DNA of 64,000 nucleotides from Nitrosomonadales bacterium (GTDB lineage Bacteria; Pseudomonadota; Gammaproteobacteria; Burkholderiales; Gallionellaceae): NCBI GenBank assembly GCA_016218415.1, contig JACRED010000008.1, positions 1 to 64,000 of the forward strand, read 5' to 3'. Shown piece by piece: positions 17,951 to 27,747 of this stretch (position 1 is its first letter; each line of letters starts with the position of its first letter). The notes under the pieces were generated by a model. It saw only the letters and a program-made list of their open reading frames with translations, ran no database searches and was not told where the DNA came from. The position numbers and the translations under genes were made by a program.

Positions 17951-18679
17951 ATGAACCAACAAATACAGGTATTCACGCATAACGGCTGGTGTCCAATCTG
18001 CGAAAAGGGCGCGACGTTCACGGCCAGTCACAAGTGGTTTCGTGATCATTTACTTTGCTCAAATTGCAAATCAATTCCACGGGAACGCGCAATCTTTAAA
18101 GTTATCAGTGACTATTATCCTGACTATAAACTGTTGAAGATACATGAAACATCACCGGGCGGGCGTGGGGCTAGTATCAAGCTTCAAAGGGAATGCGCGC
18201 ATTACACTGCGTCCCAGTATTTTCCCGATATCAAGCCCGGTACAGTTCATCCCAGTGGTTATCGCTGTGAGAACCTGGAAGCCCTGACATTTCCAGACAA
18301 TTTTTTTGACTTGTTTATTTCTCAGGATGTGATGGAGCATATTTTTGATCCCGAGAAAGCATTCAAAGAAATTGCCAGGGTTCTCAAGCCGGGTGGAGCG
18401 CATATCTTTACGGCACCGTTGATCAATAAAATCAGGAAGTCTGAAAGATGGGCTTCGATGTCTCCAAGTGGTGAAATCACGCATCACCACGAACCGGAAT
18501 ATCACGGCAACCCGGTGGATGCGAAAGGCGCTTTGGTGACGATGCATTGGGGTTACGATATTGCCTGCTTTATCCAGGAGGTTGCCAAAACTCCGACCGT
18601 CATTATTCAGATTGATGATATCGACAAAGGCATACGCGCTGAATACATTGACGTATTGGTCAGCGTAAAGCAGCCCTGA
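17951..18679 (+). CDS. SAM-dependent methyltransferase with N-terminal zinc-ribbon-like cysteines
   Basis: 242 residues. The N-terminus has CPICEKGATF...LLCSNCKSIPRER, a four-cysteine zinc-ribbon-like start. A Methyltransf_11-type domain follows: YKLLKIHETSPGGRGASIKL near the SAM site, then FDLFISQDVMEHIFDPEKAF (the D-V-x-E-H motif) and EIARVLKPGGAHIFTAPL. In capsule loci such enzymes methylate sugars or terminate chains. It sits 22 bases after the secreted-protein gene and 16 bases before the epimerase gene. The substrate is unknown. Confidence 0.75.
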   Translation: MNQQIQVFTHNGWCPICEKGATFTASHKWFRDHLLCSNCKSIPRERAIFKVISDYYPDYKLLKIHETSPGGRGASIKLQRECAHYTASQYFPDIKPGTVHPSGYRCENLEALTFPDNFFDLFISQDVMEHIFDPEKAFKEIARVLKPGGAHIFTAPLINKIRKSERWASMSPSGEITHHHEPEYHGNPVDAKGALVTMHWGYDIACFIQEVAKTPTVIIQIDDIDKGIRAEYIDVLVSVKQP

Positions 18680-18695
18680 GAACCCGGATTGATTG

Positions 18696-19625
18696 ATGAG
18701 AACACTCGTTATTGGCGGCAGCGGATTTATCGGGTCCCATCTCGTTGACGCCTTGTTGCACGCTGGCCACAAGGTTCGCGTGTTTGACCGCAACCCTGAA
18801 CCATTTCGCGCTCCTGTTCCCGGGGTCGAGTACAGCTACCACGATTTCAATGATGTTGCTGCATTGGCGGAGGCCCTGGAGGGAGTGGATGTCGTTTACC
18901 ATCTGCTTTGCACCACTGTCCCGTCCACTTCCAACCTTGATCCGATTTCGGATATTCAGAGCAATTTGATTGGCACAGTCAAGCTGTTGCAATTGATGTT
19001 GAAAAAGGGTGTCGTCCGGATAGTCTACCTGTCGTCCGGAGGGACAGTTTATGGTGTGCCTTCAACCATTCCCGTTCCGGAGGAGCATCCGCTACAGCCG
19101 ATCTGCTCATATGGCGTCGTTAAAGTAGCGACCGAGAATTATCTCTTCATGTTTCAGGAGTTGTATGGGCTGCGCCCCGTCATATTGCGGCCGTCTAATC
19201 CCTATGGTGAGAGGCAGGGACACGGGGGGGTCCAGGGCGTGATCGGAACGTTCCTCCGCAAGATCAAGGCTTCCGAGAAAATCGAAATATGGGGCGATGG
19301 ATCGGTGGTAAGGGATTATGTCCATATTTCGGATCTGATAAGTTTGTGCCTGAAGGTGGTTGAGCGGGATTCCTGCGGTGTATTTAATGCGGGAAGTGGC
19401 GTTGGGCATTCCGTGCTTGAGATATTGAACGTCATTGAGGCTGTTACCGGAATCTCTGTCGATCCGGTGTTCAAACCATCGCGGAATTATGATGTACCCA
19501 GCGTGATACTCGATACCTCAAAGGCTACACGGAAGTTTGATTGGCAGCCAAGAGTTGATTTGTCGGAGGGGGTAACCAGTACTTGGCGCTGGATGAACGA
19601 TGCTGCTTCTGAAAAAAGCAAATAG
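18696..19625 (+). CDS. NAD-dependent epimerase/dehydratase of nucleotide sugars
   Basis: 309 residues of the extended SDR family. The Rossmann motif GGSGFIGSH lies at residues 7-15, the catalytic STY region is YLSSGGTVYG and the active-site pair is in YGVVK (Y-x-x-x-K). The substrate-domain stretch DYVHISDLISLCL is typical of UDP-glucose/GlcNAc 4-epimerases and UDP-glucuronate epimerases. It should make an activated sugar for the capsule. The ATG at 18696 is preferred to the TTG three bases earlier. The exact substrate cannot be told from sequence alone. Confidence 0.85.
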   Translation: MRTLVIGGSGFIGSHLVDALLHAGHKVRVFDRNPEPFRAPVPGVEYSYHDFNDVAALAEALEGVDVVYHLLCTTVPSTSNLDPISDIQSNLIGTVKLLQLMLKKGVVRIVYLSSGGTVYGVPSTIPVPEEHPLQPICSYGVVKVATENYLFMFQELYGLRPVILRPSNPYGERQGHGGVQGVIGTFLRKIKASEKIEIWGDGSVVRDYVHISDLISLCLKVVERDSCGVFNAGSGVGHSVLEILNVIEAVTGISVDPVFKPSRNYDVPSVILDTSKATRKFDWQPRVDLSEGVTSTWRWMNDAASEKSK

Positions 19626-19638
19626 CTGATCTTTCTTC

Positions 19639-20997
19639 ATGCCTATCAATAAAATTATCGTTGTTCTCGGAATGCACCGCAGCGGGACCAGCGCAATCAC
19701 ACGCGGGCTCCAAGTCCTGGACGTTGATTTGGGCGACAAATTGATCGGCGGCATTGCCGGAAACAATGAGAAGGGCTTTTGGGAAGATGCGGAAGTCAAC
19801 GACTTCAATAATGCGCTGCTGGTGAAGCTGGGATCCGCATGGGATCGATTGAACGCGATAGACGAACTCGCATTAATGGGGCCGAAACTTTTGCCGGAGC
19901 GTGATCAGGCAAAAGAGCTTCTGCGCAGCAAGCTGCGCTCAGATTCGATCTTTGCTTTCAAAGACCCGCGTACAGCTGTCCTGCTGCCTTTCTGGCAGAG
20001 CGTGTTTGACGCGTTGGGGCTGACGGCGAGTTATCTGATTGTCGTCCGCAATCCGATGGAGGTTGCCGAGTCTTTGAGTCGGCGTGATGGCATCTCTTTG
20101 CTCAAGGGGATGTTGCTCTGGGTTAAGTATTCAGTTGCCGCCGTTCGCGGCACCCAGGGTGCGCAGCGCGTATTCGTTTCCTATGCGGCGATGATGCACA
20201 ACCCGCGCTTGCAACTAAAGCGAATTTCACAGGCGCTCTATCTCCCCTCGCCTGAGGCGAACCCGCAAGGGCTGTTTGAATACACTGAGGAGTTCCTGGG
20301 CCCCGAGCTTCGCCACAATGTTTCGGCGGTTGATGCACTATTGGCGCCGGGGCAGATTCCACCGTTTGTCAGCAATTTCTACCACTTCCTGTTACAACTG
20401 ACTGGCGATAAAATCCCGCCCAATGGCGAGGAGGTCGAACGTGCCTGGCCGACTATAGAAGGGCATTACGCGGATTTTGTGCCGCTGCTTAATCAGTTCG
20501 ATCAGCTGGAGCATAACGAAAGAGCCGCTCAACCTGACGAGAGCCAAACTCAGATTAGTTCATCAGGTGGCGAATTTCAGGAGCGGCAACCTCAATTTCG
20601 AACCCTCAGGTCATTCATCGATCATCTCGGCTCCGTTTATTCGGATTTCACCAAGTATATCTATAGATGGAATCTCGAGAGTATTCAGGAAGGAAGCCGG
20701 CTGCAGACAGATGAAGGGCGCATGGTTGTGAGTGGTTGGGTAGTGGGAAATGCCCCGACAGCAGTTCATATCGCCACTCGTCAAGACGGCGTAACGCGAT
20801 GCTATCCGTTGAATGTGGAGAGGCCTGATGTGGTTCAGGCAGTTTTAAATGAGCGACCTTCAGGCTCAAAGAATCCGATTTGCGGTTTCAGGCATGTCTT
20901 GAAATCGGATACTGCGTTTGACATTGGCTTCGAAGTGGATGGCTGGATATTCTGGTTATATAGCGGAGAGCCCGCCCCAAGAATCCAGTCGGGCTAA
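19639..20997 (+). CDS. Second sulfotransferase-family protein with a C-terminal accessory domain
   Basis: 452 residues. The N-terminal part has the PAPS loop VLGMHRSGTSAITRGL (residues 9-24), NEKGFWEDAEVNDFNNALL, FAFKDPRTAVLLPFW and the 3'-phosphate motif LIVVRNPMEVAESLSRRDGI. These are the marks of the bacterial sulfotransferase group common in polysaccharide loci. Residues from about 335 onward form a separate small domain (GRMVVSGWVVGNAPTAVHIA) that looks like a beta-rich accessory module also seen on glycosyltransferases. It lies 13 bases after the epimerase gene. A role in capsule sulfation is inferred. Confidence 0.75.
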   Translation: MPINKIIVVLGMHRSGTSAITRGLQVLDVDLGDKLIGGIAGNNEKGFWEDAEVNDFNNALLVKLGSAWDRLNAIDELALMGPKLLPERDQAKELLRSKLRSDSIFAFKDPRTAVLLPFWQSVFDALGLTASYLIVVRNPMEVAESLSRRDGISLLKGMLLWVKYSVAAVRGTQGAQRVFVSYAAMMHNPRLQLKRISQALYLPSPEANPQGLFEYTEEFLGPELRHNVSAVDALLAPGQIPPFVSNFYHFLLQLTGDKIPPNGEEVERAWPTIEGHYADFVPLLNQFDQLEHNERAAQPDESQTQISSSGGEFQERQPQFRTLRSFIDHLGSVYSDFTKYIYRWNLESIQEGSRLQTDEGRMVVSGWVVGNAPTAVHIATRQDGVTRCYPLNVERPDVVQAVLNERPSGSKNPICGFRHVLKSDTAFDIGFEVDGWIFWLYSGEPAPRIQSG

Positions 20998-21078
20998 TTG
21001 GATTGTGCCGAGATGACATTTACCGCTGCGTTATCACCATCACCCGATGCTTATTGACTTCAGGGGGCCAGAGCATAA

Positions 21079-23310
21079 GTGTTAAGTCCAGCAATTCTGG
21101 CAATAGAATCCCAATATGTCTGCATCGCTCGGGAAGGACTATCGCAATCTGCTGGCGTATCGGACACAAGGCAAAATGAATTGAGAACAAATATTAAATT
21201 ACCTGGATGGGTTTTGGTTGAAGCTCATCTGGGACCACTCAGCGGGCGTGATCGGGTCTGCCTGCGCGGGCAACGTCTCTCCTGTCCCGGTGAGATTTTT
21301 GAAATCTTTCTTCCGGTCTTGTATAGCGGTCGCATTAACGAGCTGCTCCAGTTATCCGATGATGTAACCGGCCTGTCCTTGTCCGGATCAGCGGAAGAGC
21401 AGGCGTATCGGCAACCATTGACTATCCGGAGAGTCGGCTGGTTTGAGCGCACCTGGCGCATGGCAAATCGGGTACATCGCGCTTTCCGCCGGCTTACTGT
21501 CAAGCAGCGGGCCAGGGTGGGTCTGTCGCTCTGGGGGGCATTTTTTGATCTGCCCGGCGCGTATCGCATTACAACGCAATTCCGGTGGCGTTTGACCTAT
21601 TTGCAGTGGATCGAACTTTGTGACCGACTGAACGATGAAGATGTGGAACAAATTCGCCTGCATATTGCGAACTTTGCCCTTCCTCCGCATTTTCATATAT
21701 TGCTGAGGGCGGGCGGGGCCGAACAGGGCGCTATACGGGCTACGCTGGATTCGCTCAAGCGACAGTTATTTCAAAACTTCACCTGTGTTGTGCTTGATGC
21801 GGATGGGAAAGGCGGCCCTGCTTTCGATGCCGAAATGGCGTTGGGCGGGGTGGGGTTGAACTCTTGCGTCGTGACGCAGCCGCGTATGTCGGCATGGCTG
21901 GCCCATTTGAACGCGGCACTTGCGGGGCAGCAGGAGTGGGTGATGATGCTGAGCCCCGGCGATGTGCTGCCGGCACATGCTTTGTACTGGTTCGCCAGCG
22001 GGGCGCTCGCTCGCCCCGATGCGGCAGTGTTGTACTCGGACGATGATGCGCTGGATGCGGAGGAGAAACGATGCGAGCCGAGGTTCAAACCCGACTGGTC
22101 GCTCGCGCATATGCGCGCAACAAATTTTGTCGGCGATGCGGCAACGCTGCGCGGCAGCGAAGTTGCGGCAGCCGGTGGAATAAGCCCCGATGATTGCCGG
22201 TACGGAAGTTACGATTTGCTGCTGCGAGTGATAGATGCGGCAGGCGATGCAGGCGAACTCTCGGCGGCCCATATCCCTGCGGTGCTGCTGCACCGGATGC
22301 ATGTTCCCAATGCATCTTCTGATCAGGAAGATTCAAATGCGGCGTGGGAACAGCAAGCGTTGCGTGCACACCTGTCACGCAACAGTGTGGCGGGAGAGGT
22401 GATTGCAACGTTGCCGGGCTGCAGGCGGGTACGCTACGCTTTGCCGGATGAGCCGCCGCTGGTGAGTATCATCGTGCCTACGCGCGATGAACCGGCTATC
22501 ATCCGGCAGTGCGTGGAAAGCATATTGGCAAAGACCACTTATCCCCGCTTCGAGATTCTGGTGGTGGATAACCAGAGCGCCGATCCGGAAGCGCTGGCCT
22601 ATCTTGCGCGGATCGCGGGACAAAGCGGGATCCGGGTATTGCGCTATGACCGGCCGTTCAATTATTCGGCGATCAATAATTTCGCGGTATCCGAGGCGCG
22701 CGGCGAGATACTGTGCCTGCTGAACAACGATACCGAGGTGATTTCTCCGGACTGGCTGGAGGAGATGGCGGGCCATCTGCTGCAACCCAAAGTGGGCGTG
22801 GTGGGTGCGAAACTGTTTTTTCCCGATGGCCGGGTGCAGCACGCGGGTGATACGGTGGGGCCGGGAGGCTGCGCAAACCATCTGCATTCGTTTATCGGGC
22901 GGAATGATCCGGGATACTGTAACCGGGCCGCGGTGGCACAGGAACTTTCTGCAGTAACGGGGGCATGCATGCTGGTCTGGAAGTCTTTATATCAAAAGCT
23001 GGGCGGGCTGGATGAGCAGCACCTCACGGTGGCTTTCAATGACGTGGATTTTTGCCTGCGCGCACGGGAGGCGGGCTATCGCGTGGTGTGGACACCCCAT
23101 GCGGAATTGTTTCACCACGAGTCGGTATCCCGGGGCAAAGATCAAAGTCCGGATAAAATGCGGCGCGCCAAACGCGAGGTGGCCTATATGCGCAAGCGCT
23201 GGAAGCGCGTGATGCGACACGACCCGTTCTATAACCCGAATCTGAGCTATGAGCGGCCGGATTTTTCCCTGAGTCACGCACCCATGGTGAAAAGACCGTG
23301 GCAGATTTGA
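21079..23310 (+). CDS. GT2-family glycosyltransferase, two GT-A-like parts
   Basis: 743 residues starting at GTG. A first, weaker GT-A region lies at about 205-440 (HFHILLRAGGAEQGAIRATL, then AAVLYSDDDALDAEEKR). The main GT2 domain is at about 455-690: PLVSIIVPTRDEPAIIRQCV, ILVVDNQSADPE, CLLNNDTEVISPDWL, and NDVDFCLRAREAGYRVVWTP with HAELFHHES. This matches the rhamnosyltransferase/WbbL-like group seen in O-antigen and capsule loci. Its end overlaps the next gene by 13 bases, so the two are coupled. The first 200 residues contain an accessory domain like the one on the preceding sulfotransferase. Donor sugar unknown. Confidence 0.87.
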   Translation: MLSPAILAIESQYVCIAREGLSQSAGVSDTRQNELRTNIKLPGWVLVEAHLGPLSGRDRVCLRGQRLSCPGEIFEIFLPVLYSGRINELLQLSDDVTGLSLSGSAEEQAYRQPLTIRRVGWFERTWRMANRVHRAFRRLTVKQRARVGLSLWGAFFDLPGAYRITTQFRWRLTYLQWIELCDRLNDEDVEQIRLHIANFALPPHFHILLRAGGAEQGAIRATLDSLKRQLFQNFTCVVLDADGKGGPAFDAEMALGGVGLNSCVVTQPRMSAWLAHLNAALAGQQEWVMMLSPGDVLPAHALYWFASGALARPDAAVLYSDDDALDAEEKRCEPRFKPDWSLAHMRATNFVGDAATLRGSEVAAAGGISPDDCRYGSYDLLLRVIDAAGDAGELSAAHIPAVLLHRMHVPNASSDQEDSNAAWEQQALRAHLSRNSVAGEVIATLPGCRRVRYALPDEPPLVSIIVPTRDEPAIIRQCVESILAKTTYPRFEILVVDNQSADPEALAYLARIAGQSGIRVLRYDRPFNYSAINNFAVSEARGEILCLLNNDTEVISPDWLEEMAGHLLQPKVGVVGAKLFFPDGRVQHAGDTVGPGGCANHLHSFIGRNDPGYCNRAAVAQELSAVTGACMLVWKSLYQKLGGLDEQHLTVAFNDVDFCLRAREAGYRVVWTPHAELFHHESVSRGKDQSPDKMRRAKREVAYMRKRWKRVMRHDPFYNPNLSYERPDFSLSHAPMVKRPWQI

Positions 23311-24302
23311 TCATCAGCGGCGCATCACCGGCAGCGCCTGGAGTAGCGTATCTGGTCGAAGAGCGCGCCAATCCATCCACGGATTTTTATATATTGCCCG
23401 CTGTTGCATCCATGGGCTTGCGCGTGGTGCATTGCGGTTTCGCGGATTTGCCTGCGCCCGCCGATCTGGCCGACGCTGTGGTGATCTTTGTGCGTTACGT
23501 GCCGTCAGCATGGGCGAAGCTGGTTGAGGCTGCGCGTCCGCGTTCGCTGGTGTTTTTCATGGATGACGATGTGCTGGACACGGGCGCTTCCGCCGGAATG
23601 CCGTGGCGGTACCGCTACAAGCTGGCAAGATTGGCCGCATGGCGGTCGGGCTGGTTGCATCGGCAGGGCGCTGAATTCTGGGTCTCCACGCCCTATCTGC
23701 TGCAAAAATATGCGGCGTGGCATCCCAGGCTGGTCCTGCCTGCACCGGTGCAAGCCCCTGCGGATCTGTGCCGGATGTTTTACCACGGCACAGCCTCACA
23801 CGAAGCCGAGATCCGCTGGCTGCGCCCGGTGGCGGAAGAGGCGCTGCGCTGCGATGAACGGCTTGCTTTCGAGATCATCGGGGGCCGGGATGTGTACCGT
23901 TTATTTCGCGGGGTGCCCCGGGTCACCGTGGTTCATCCGATGAAATGGACGGCCTACCAGCATTTCCTCGCGATGCAGGGGCGGCATATCGGTCTGGCTC
24001 CGTTGCTGGACTTGCCGTTCAACCGGGGACGCTCATATACAAAATTTTTCGATTTCACTTGCTGCGGGGCGGTGGGGATTTATTCGCCGAACAGCGTTTA
24101 TACCGAAGTGATCAGCCACGGGGTAAATGGACTGATCGTGAAACTGGAACCGGAAGCTTGGGTAAAGGCCATTCTGGACCTTGCGCGGGACGCATCGCTG
24201 CGGCAGTCCTTGTTGCTCAATGCCGGACTCAGCTGCGCAGAGTTGGCTAACACAGCGCAAAATAGTTACTCTGGTCTGGCGAAGCAGAAAACAGAAAAAT
24301 AA
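23298..24302 (+). CDS. GT-B glycosyltransferase (GT4-like)
   Basis: 334 residues with a GTG start inside the end of the previous gene. The C-terminal half shows the GT-B donor-site pattern: FEIIGGRDVYRLFRGVPRVT, HIGLAPLLDLPFNRGRSYTK, and FDFTCCGAVGIYSPNSVYTE with a VNGLIV stretch. The N-terminal half (VVHCGFADLPAP, SLVFFMDDDVLD) is less typical. It probably adds one capsule sugar. The overlap with the GT2 gene suggests the two work in sequence. The AT-rich 81-base gap after it contains no feature I can name. Confidence 0.72.
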   Translation: MADLIISGASPAAPGVAYLVEERANPSTDFYILPAVASMGLRVVHCGFADLPAPADLADAVVIFVRYVPSAWAKLVEAARPRSLVFFMDDDVLDTGASAGMPWRYRYKLARLAAWRSGWLHRQGAEFWVSTPYLLQKYAAWHPRLVLPAPVQAPADLCRMFYHGTASHEAEIRWLRPVAEEALRCDERLAFEIIGGRDVYRLFRGVPRVTVVHPMKWTAYQHFLAMQGRHIGLAPLLDLPFNRGRSYTKFFDFTCCGAVGIYSPNSVYTEVISHGVNGLIVKLEPEAWVKAILDLARDASLRQSLLLNAGLSCAELANTAQNSYSGLAKQKTEK

Positions 24303-24383
24303 ATGCAATCAGGTTTCATGTTATCGCTCACTTTGCTTCGGCATGTCAGACAAGCGATCACACCAATTCGTGGACGATAAACT

Positions 24384-26432
24384 TTGCAGGAAACTTTTTT
24401 CTCTCCCGGGCAGAACACTGCTCCGCTGATCGCAACTTCGCGTGCCGTGGCCAACCTGCCCGGCCTGGCGAATCTGCTCGAGACACCGGTAGTGCATCGC
24501 TGGTCAGCCGGAAATCCGGCTGCCTGTGGCGGGGTGATCGCATGGGGGCGCAAGCCCAGCGCCAGCGCCGCTGCGAGCTTTGCTGCCAGGCACGGGTTGA
24601 GCGTATTGCGGCTGGAGGATGGTTTCCTCAGGTCGGTGGAGTTGGGTAACCGGGAGCCGCCGCTGTCCATCGTGCTGGATGACTCGGGCATCTATTACGA
24701 CGCGACCGCGCCTTCCCGCCTCGAATCCTTGGTCGCTGCTGCTCACACGGATGAGCAGCAATCCCGAGCTCGCGCTTTGATGGTTGCCTGGCGCGCGGCG
24801 CGGATATCCAAATACAACTTCGCGCGGGATTACGAAGGGACACTCCCTGCGCGCTATGTGCTGGTGGCCGACCAGACGCGGGGCGATGCCTCGATACGAT
24901 ACGGGCTGGCGGACGACACCAGTTTTCAGCGCATGCTGGATGCGGCACTGGCGGAACATCCCGACTGCACGGTATTGCTCAAGGTACACCCCGAGGTGAT
25001 GGCCGGTCGCAAGCGCGGCCATTTCGATCTGGCGGCGCTGGCTCGCAATCCGCGTATCCGGCTGCTGGGCGAAGATGCGCATCCGGTGTCGCTGATCGAG
25101 CACGCGGAAGCCATCTATGCGGTCACCTCCCAGATCGGCTTCGAGGGATTGCTGTGGGGCAAGCCGGTACGCACCTTTGGTATGCCGTTTTATGCCGGCT
25201 GGGGTCTTACCCGCGATGCGTTGCCCGCGCCGGAACGGCGCAAACCGGTATCGCTGGAAAATCTGATCCATGCGGCACTGCTTGAATATCCACGTTATAT
25301 CGACCCGGAAACCGGGCTACGCTGCGAAGCCGAACGGGTGGTTGAATGGATGGCGCTGCAACGGCGGATGCGTGCCCGCTTTCCCGCCACCGTGTATGCG
25401 CAGGGTTTCTCGCTCTACAAGCGGGCGACTGTCCGCAGCTTTTTTCAGGGCAGCCGCGTCAGGTTTATTCCCCGGTCAGCCGATATCCCCGCAGACTCGC
25501 TGCAGGTGGTGTGGGGCCGCAGGGATGTGCCGGCAGAGGAAGCAATGACGATACGGCTGGAGGATGGTTTTATCCGTTCGGTCGGGCTGGGCGCCGATCT
25601 GGTGCGCCCCTTGTCGTGGGTTATGGATCGCCAGGGTATCTATTACGATGCGACGCGTCCTTCGGATCTTGAACTGATCCTGCAAAACACTCGTTTTGAT
25701 GATGGCTTGCTTGCCCGTGCGCACACCCTGCGGGAGCGTCTGGTGGCGGATGGATTGACGAAGTACAACGTGGGGACGTCCGGCTGGCAGCGGCCCGAAA
25801 ACCGCCCGCTTCCGTCTGGCGGGGAGAGCCTACGATCCGCAGCACGGCGGGTGATTCTGGTGCCCGGCCAGGTGGAAACCGACGCTTCTCTGGCCTATGG
25901 CGCCCCGGATATCTGCCGCAATCTCGATCTGTTGCGCGCGGTGCGCACCGCCAACCCGGATGCGTATGTCGTCTACAAACCCCATCCCGATGTAGTGGCC
26001 GGTCTGCGCCGCAAGGGCGTGGGCGAAACCGATACTGCACGCTGGTGCGACGAAGTGCTGGTGGATGCCAGCATGGGCGAGCTGCTGTTGTCGGTGGACG
26101 AGGTGCACACGCTGACTTCGCTGGCCGGTTTCGAGGCGCTGCTGCGCGGCAAGCGAGTGGTCTGCTACGGGCAACCCTTCTATGCAGGCTGGGGTTTGAC
26201 CCGGGATATGTTGCCTGTGACGCGTCGTGCGCGAAGCTTGTCGCTGAATGAATTGGTGGCGGGCGTGCTGATCCTGTACCCCGCGTATATCAGCCGCACC
26301 ACGCAAAGATACACCACGCCGGAACGGGCGCTGGACGAGTTGCTGTCCTGGCGGACGAGTGGCGCAGCGGCCATGCCGTGGTGGGGCGGCATGTACAGAT
26401 TCCTGGTAAAACACTTCCTGCGCCAGCCCTAG
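24384..26432 (+). CDS. kpsC: Capsule Kdo-linker synthase KpsC (double-domain)
   Basis: 682 residues made of two homologous halves. RLEDGFLRSVELG / YYDATAPSRLE and GMPFYAGWGLTRDALP in the first half recur as RLEDGFIRSVGLG / YYDATRPSDLE and GQPFYAGWGLTRDMLP in the second. This is the KpsC plan: two retaining beta-Kdo transferase domains (GT99- and GT107-type) that extend the poly-Kdo linker on lysophosphatidylglycerol, the lipid anchor of group 2 capsules. The TTG at 24384 is the first possible start after an in-frame stop at 24378, so the true start is at or after it. It acts after KpsS, encoded about 2.9 kb downstream. Confidence 0.95.
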   Translation: MQETFFSPGQNTAPLIATSRAVANLPGLANLLETPVVHRWSAGNPAACGGVIAWGRKPSASAAASFAARHGLSVLRLEDGFLRSVELGNREPPLSIVLDDSGIYYDATAPSRLESLVAAAHTDEQQSRARALMVAWRAARISKYNFARDYEGTLPARYVLVADQTRGDASIRYGLADDTSFQRMLDAALAEHPDCTVLLKVHPEVMAGRKRGHFDLAALARNPRIRLLGEDAHPVSLIEHAEAIYAVTSQIGFEGLLWGKPVRTFGMPFYAGWGLTRDALPAPERRKPVSLENLIHAALLEYPRYIDPETGLRCEAERVVEWMALQRRMRARFPATVYAQGFSLYKRATVRSFFQGSRVRFIPRSADIPADSLQVVWGRRDVPAEEAMTIRLEDGFIRSVGLGADLVRPLSWVMDRQGIYYDATRPSDLELILQNTRFDDGLLARAHTLRERLVADGLTKYNVGTSGWQRPENRPLPSGGESLRSAARRVILVPGQVETDASLAYGAPDICRNLDLLRAVRTANPDAYVVYKPHPDVVAGLRRKGVGETDTARWCDEVLVDASMGELLLSVDEVHTLTSLAGFEALLRGKRVVCYGQPFYAGWGLTRDMLPVTRRARSLSLNELVAGVLILYPAYISRTTQRYTTPERALDELLSWRTSGAAAMPWWGGMYRFLVKHFLRQP

Positions 26433-26586
26433 CCCGGCGAAGCTTTACACACGCATCCCCGGTAGTATCAAGTCGCGCACAAAACGATCGGGAGATGGGA
26501 TAAGCTCCGCCTATAACGTTCCTTTGCGTACCGGATGGTTTGCTGGTTTGAAAATACGGCTGCAAACATCGGGGAAAATATTATCG

Positions 26587-27744
26587 ATGACGATAGCTTC
26601 GAAGCGGGTGAAAACCCGGCGCGTATATTACATCTCGGGTTATGACCCGCGCGGTGCACGGCATTACCACCGCCTGTACAGCGAGGAAGCAGCCAGACAG
26701 GCGGCGCGGCGCGGTTATGAAATATCGGTGAGCGCGAGGGGTGCGCGGCCTGGCGACAACGCCGGCTGGTCCGTCGATTCGCATTGGCCTGAAGGAGATG
26801 GGCCGCGCACGGATTACCGGTTTCTGGTCTGGGACGATATCGTGCGCCGCCACTGGGAAAAGAGCATGTTCAGGTTATTGGGACAGTGCCTGATCGGATA
26901 CGGGCGCTACCTTGTAGCCGGCGTGTTGCGTCGCATCAGCCATTCACACCGGGGCATCTTTTTCAGCGTCATGCTCCCCGCAGTGTTTGCCGGACTCTGG
27001 GCGCTGACCTTGCTGCTTGTGTTGTCCCTCTGGTCAGTCTTGTGCAAGCAGTTCATGCCATACTGGTTCTTGTGGATGCTTGGTGCGGCCGCGTTGTCGT
27101 TGGCGGTATTGTGGCTGGGAAGCAAGCTGGGAGACCGGCTGGGCGTATTCTGGCTGATGCGGACCATACTCTTCGTCGAAAAATGGGGGGCCGTCGGCAA
27201 CCCGGAGATGGAAGGCAGGATAGACCGGTTCGCGGTCCGCCTGTCACGGGACCAAGCTGAAAATCCCGTGGATGAAGTGCTGCTGGTGGGGCACAGCGTG
27301 GGTTCGGTGATCGCCGCCGCGGTGGCATCGCGTTACCTGAGAGGTCATCCGCCGGAGGGCAGCCTGACGCTGATCACGCTGGGCCAGTGCATCCCCTTGC
27401 TGGCGTTCACCCCGGCTGCAGTGGCTTACCGGAACGAGATCGTGTCGCTCGCTACCGATGGCAGGATCAAGTGGTTCGACATCAGCGCAAAAGCCGACCC
27501 GCTTTGTTTCTTCGACGAGAATCCGGCGCTGGTTTGCAATGCCCCGGCGCAGGCGCCGGGTACCGCCAGAATGGTACACGCGCGTATATTCAAGATGTTC
27601 AGCCCGGAAACTTATAAAACGATCAGAGGCAACAAATTGCGCCTCCATTTTCAATATCTGATGGCTGCCGAACTGGATACCGGGTATGACTACTTTCGCC
27701 TGACTGCCGGCCCCTTGCCGGCAACCTCACAACTGGATCAATAA
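26587..27744 (+). CDS. Membrane-bound alpha/beta-hydrolase-like protein of unknown function
   Basis: 385 residues from the ATG at 26587 (GGGGAAAA upstream); the track start at 26524 adds 21 residues without support. After an N-terminal soluble part (VYYISGYDPRGARHYHRLYS) come two membrane helices (about 124-152 and 158-180). A hydrolase core follows with the nucleophile elbow VGHSVGSV (GHSVG, Ser247). Asp and His of a triad are not certain. It lies between kpsC and a P450 gene, 3 bases from the latter, suggesting a shared job. A lipase, esterase or acyltransferase acting on the capsule lipid anchor is possible but unproven. Confidence 0.6.
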   Translation: MTIASKRVKTRRVYYISGYDPRGARHYHRLYSEEAARQAARRGYEISVSARGARPGDNAGWSVDSHWPEGDGPRTDYRFLVWDDIVRRHWEKSMFRLLGQCLIGYGRYLVAGVLRRISHSHRGIFFSVMLPAVFAGLWALTLLLVLSLWSVLCKQFMPYWFLWMLGAAALSLAVLWLGSKLGDRLGVFWLMRTILFVEKWGAVGNPEMEGRIDRFAVRLSRDQAENPVDEVLLVGHSVGSVIAAAVASRYLRGHPPEGSLTLITLGQCIPLLAFTPAAVAYRNEIVSLATDGRIKWFDISAKADPLCFFDENPALVCNAPAQAPGTARMVHARIFKMFSPETYKTIRGNKLRLHFQYLMAAELDTGYDYFRLTAGPLPATSQLDQ

Positions 27745-27747
27745 GCA

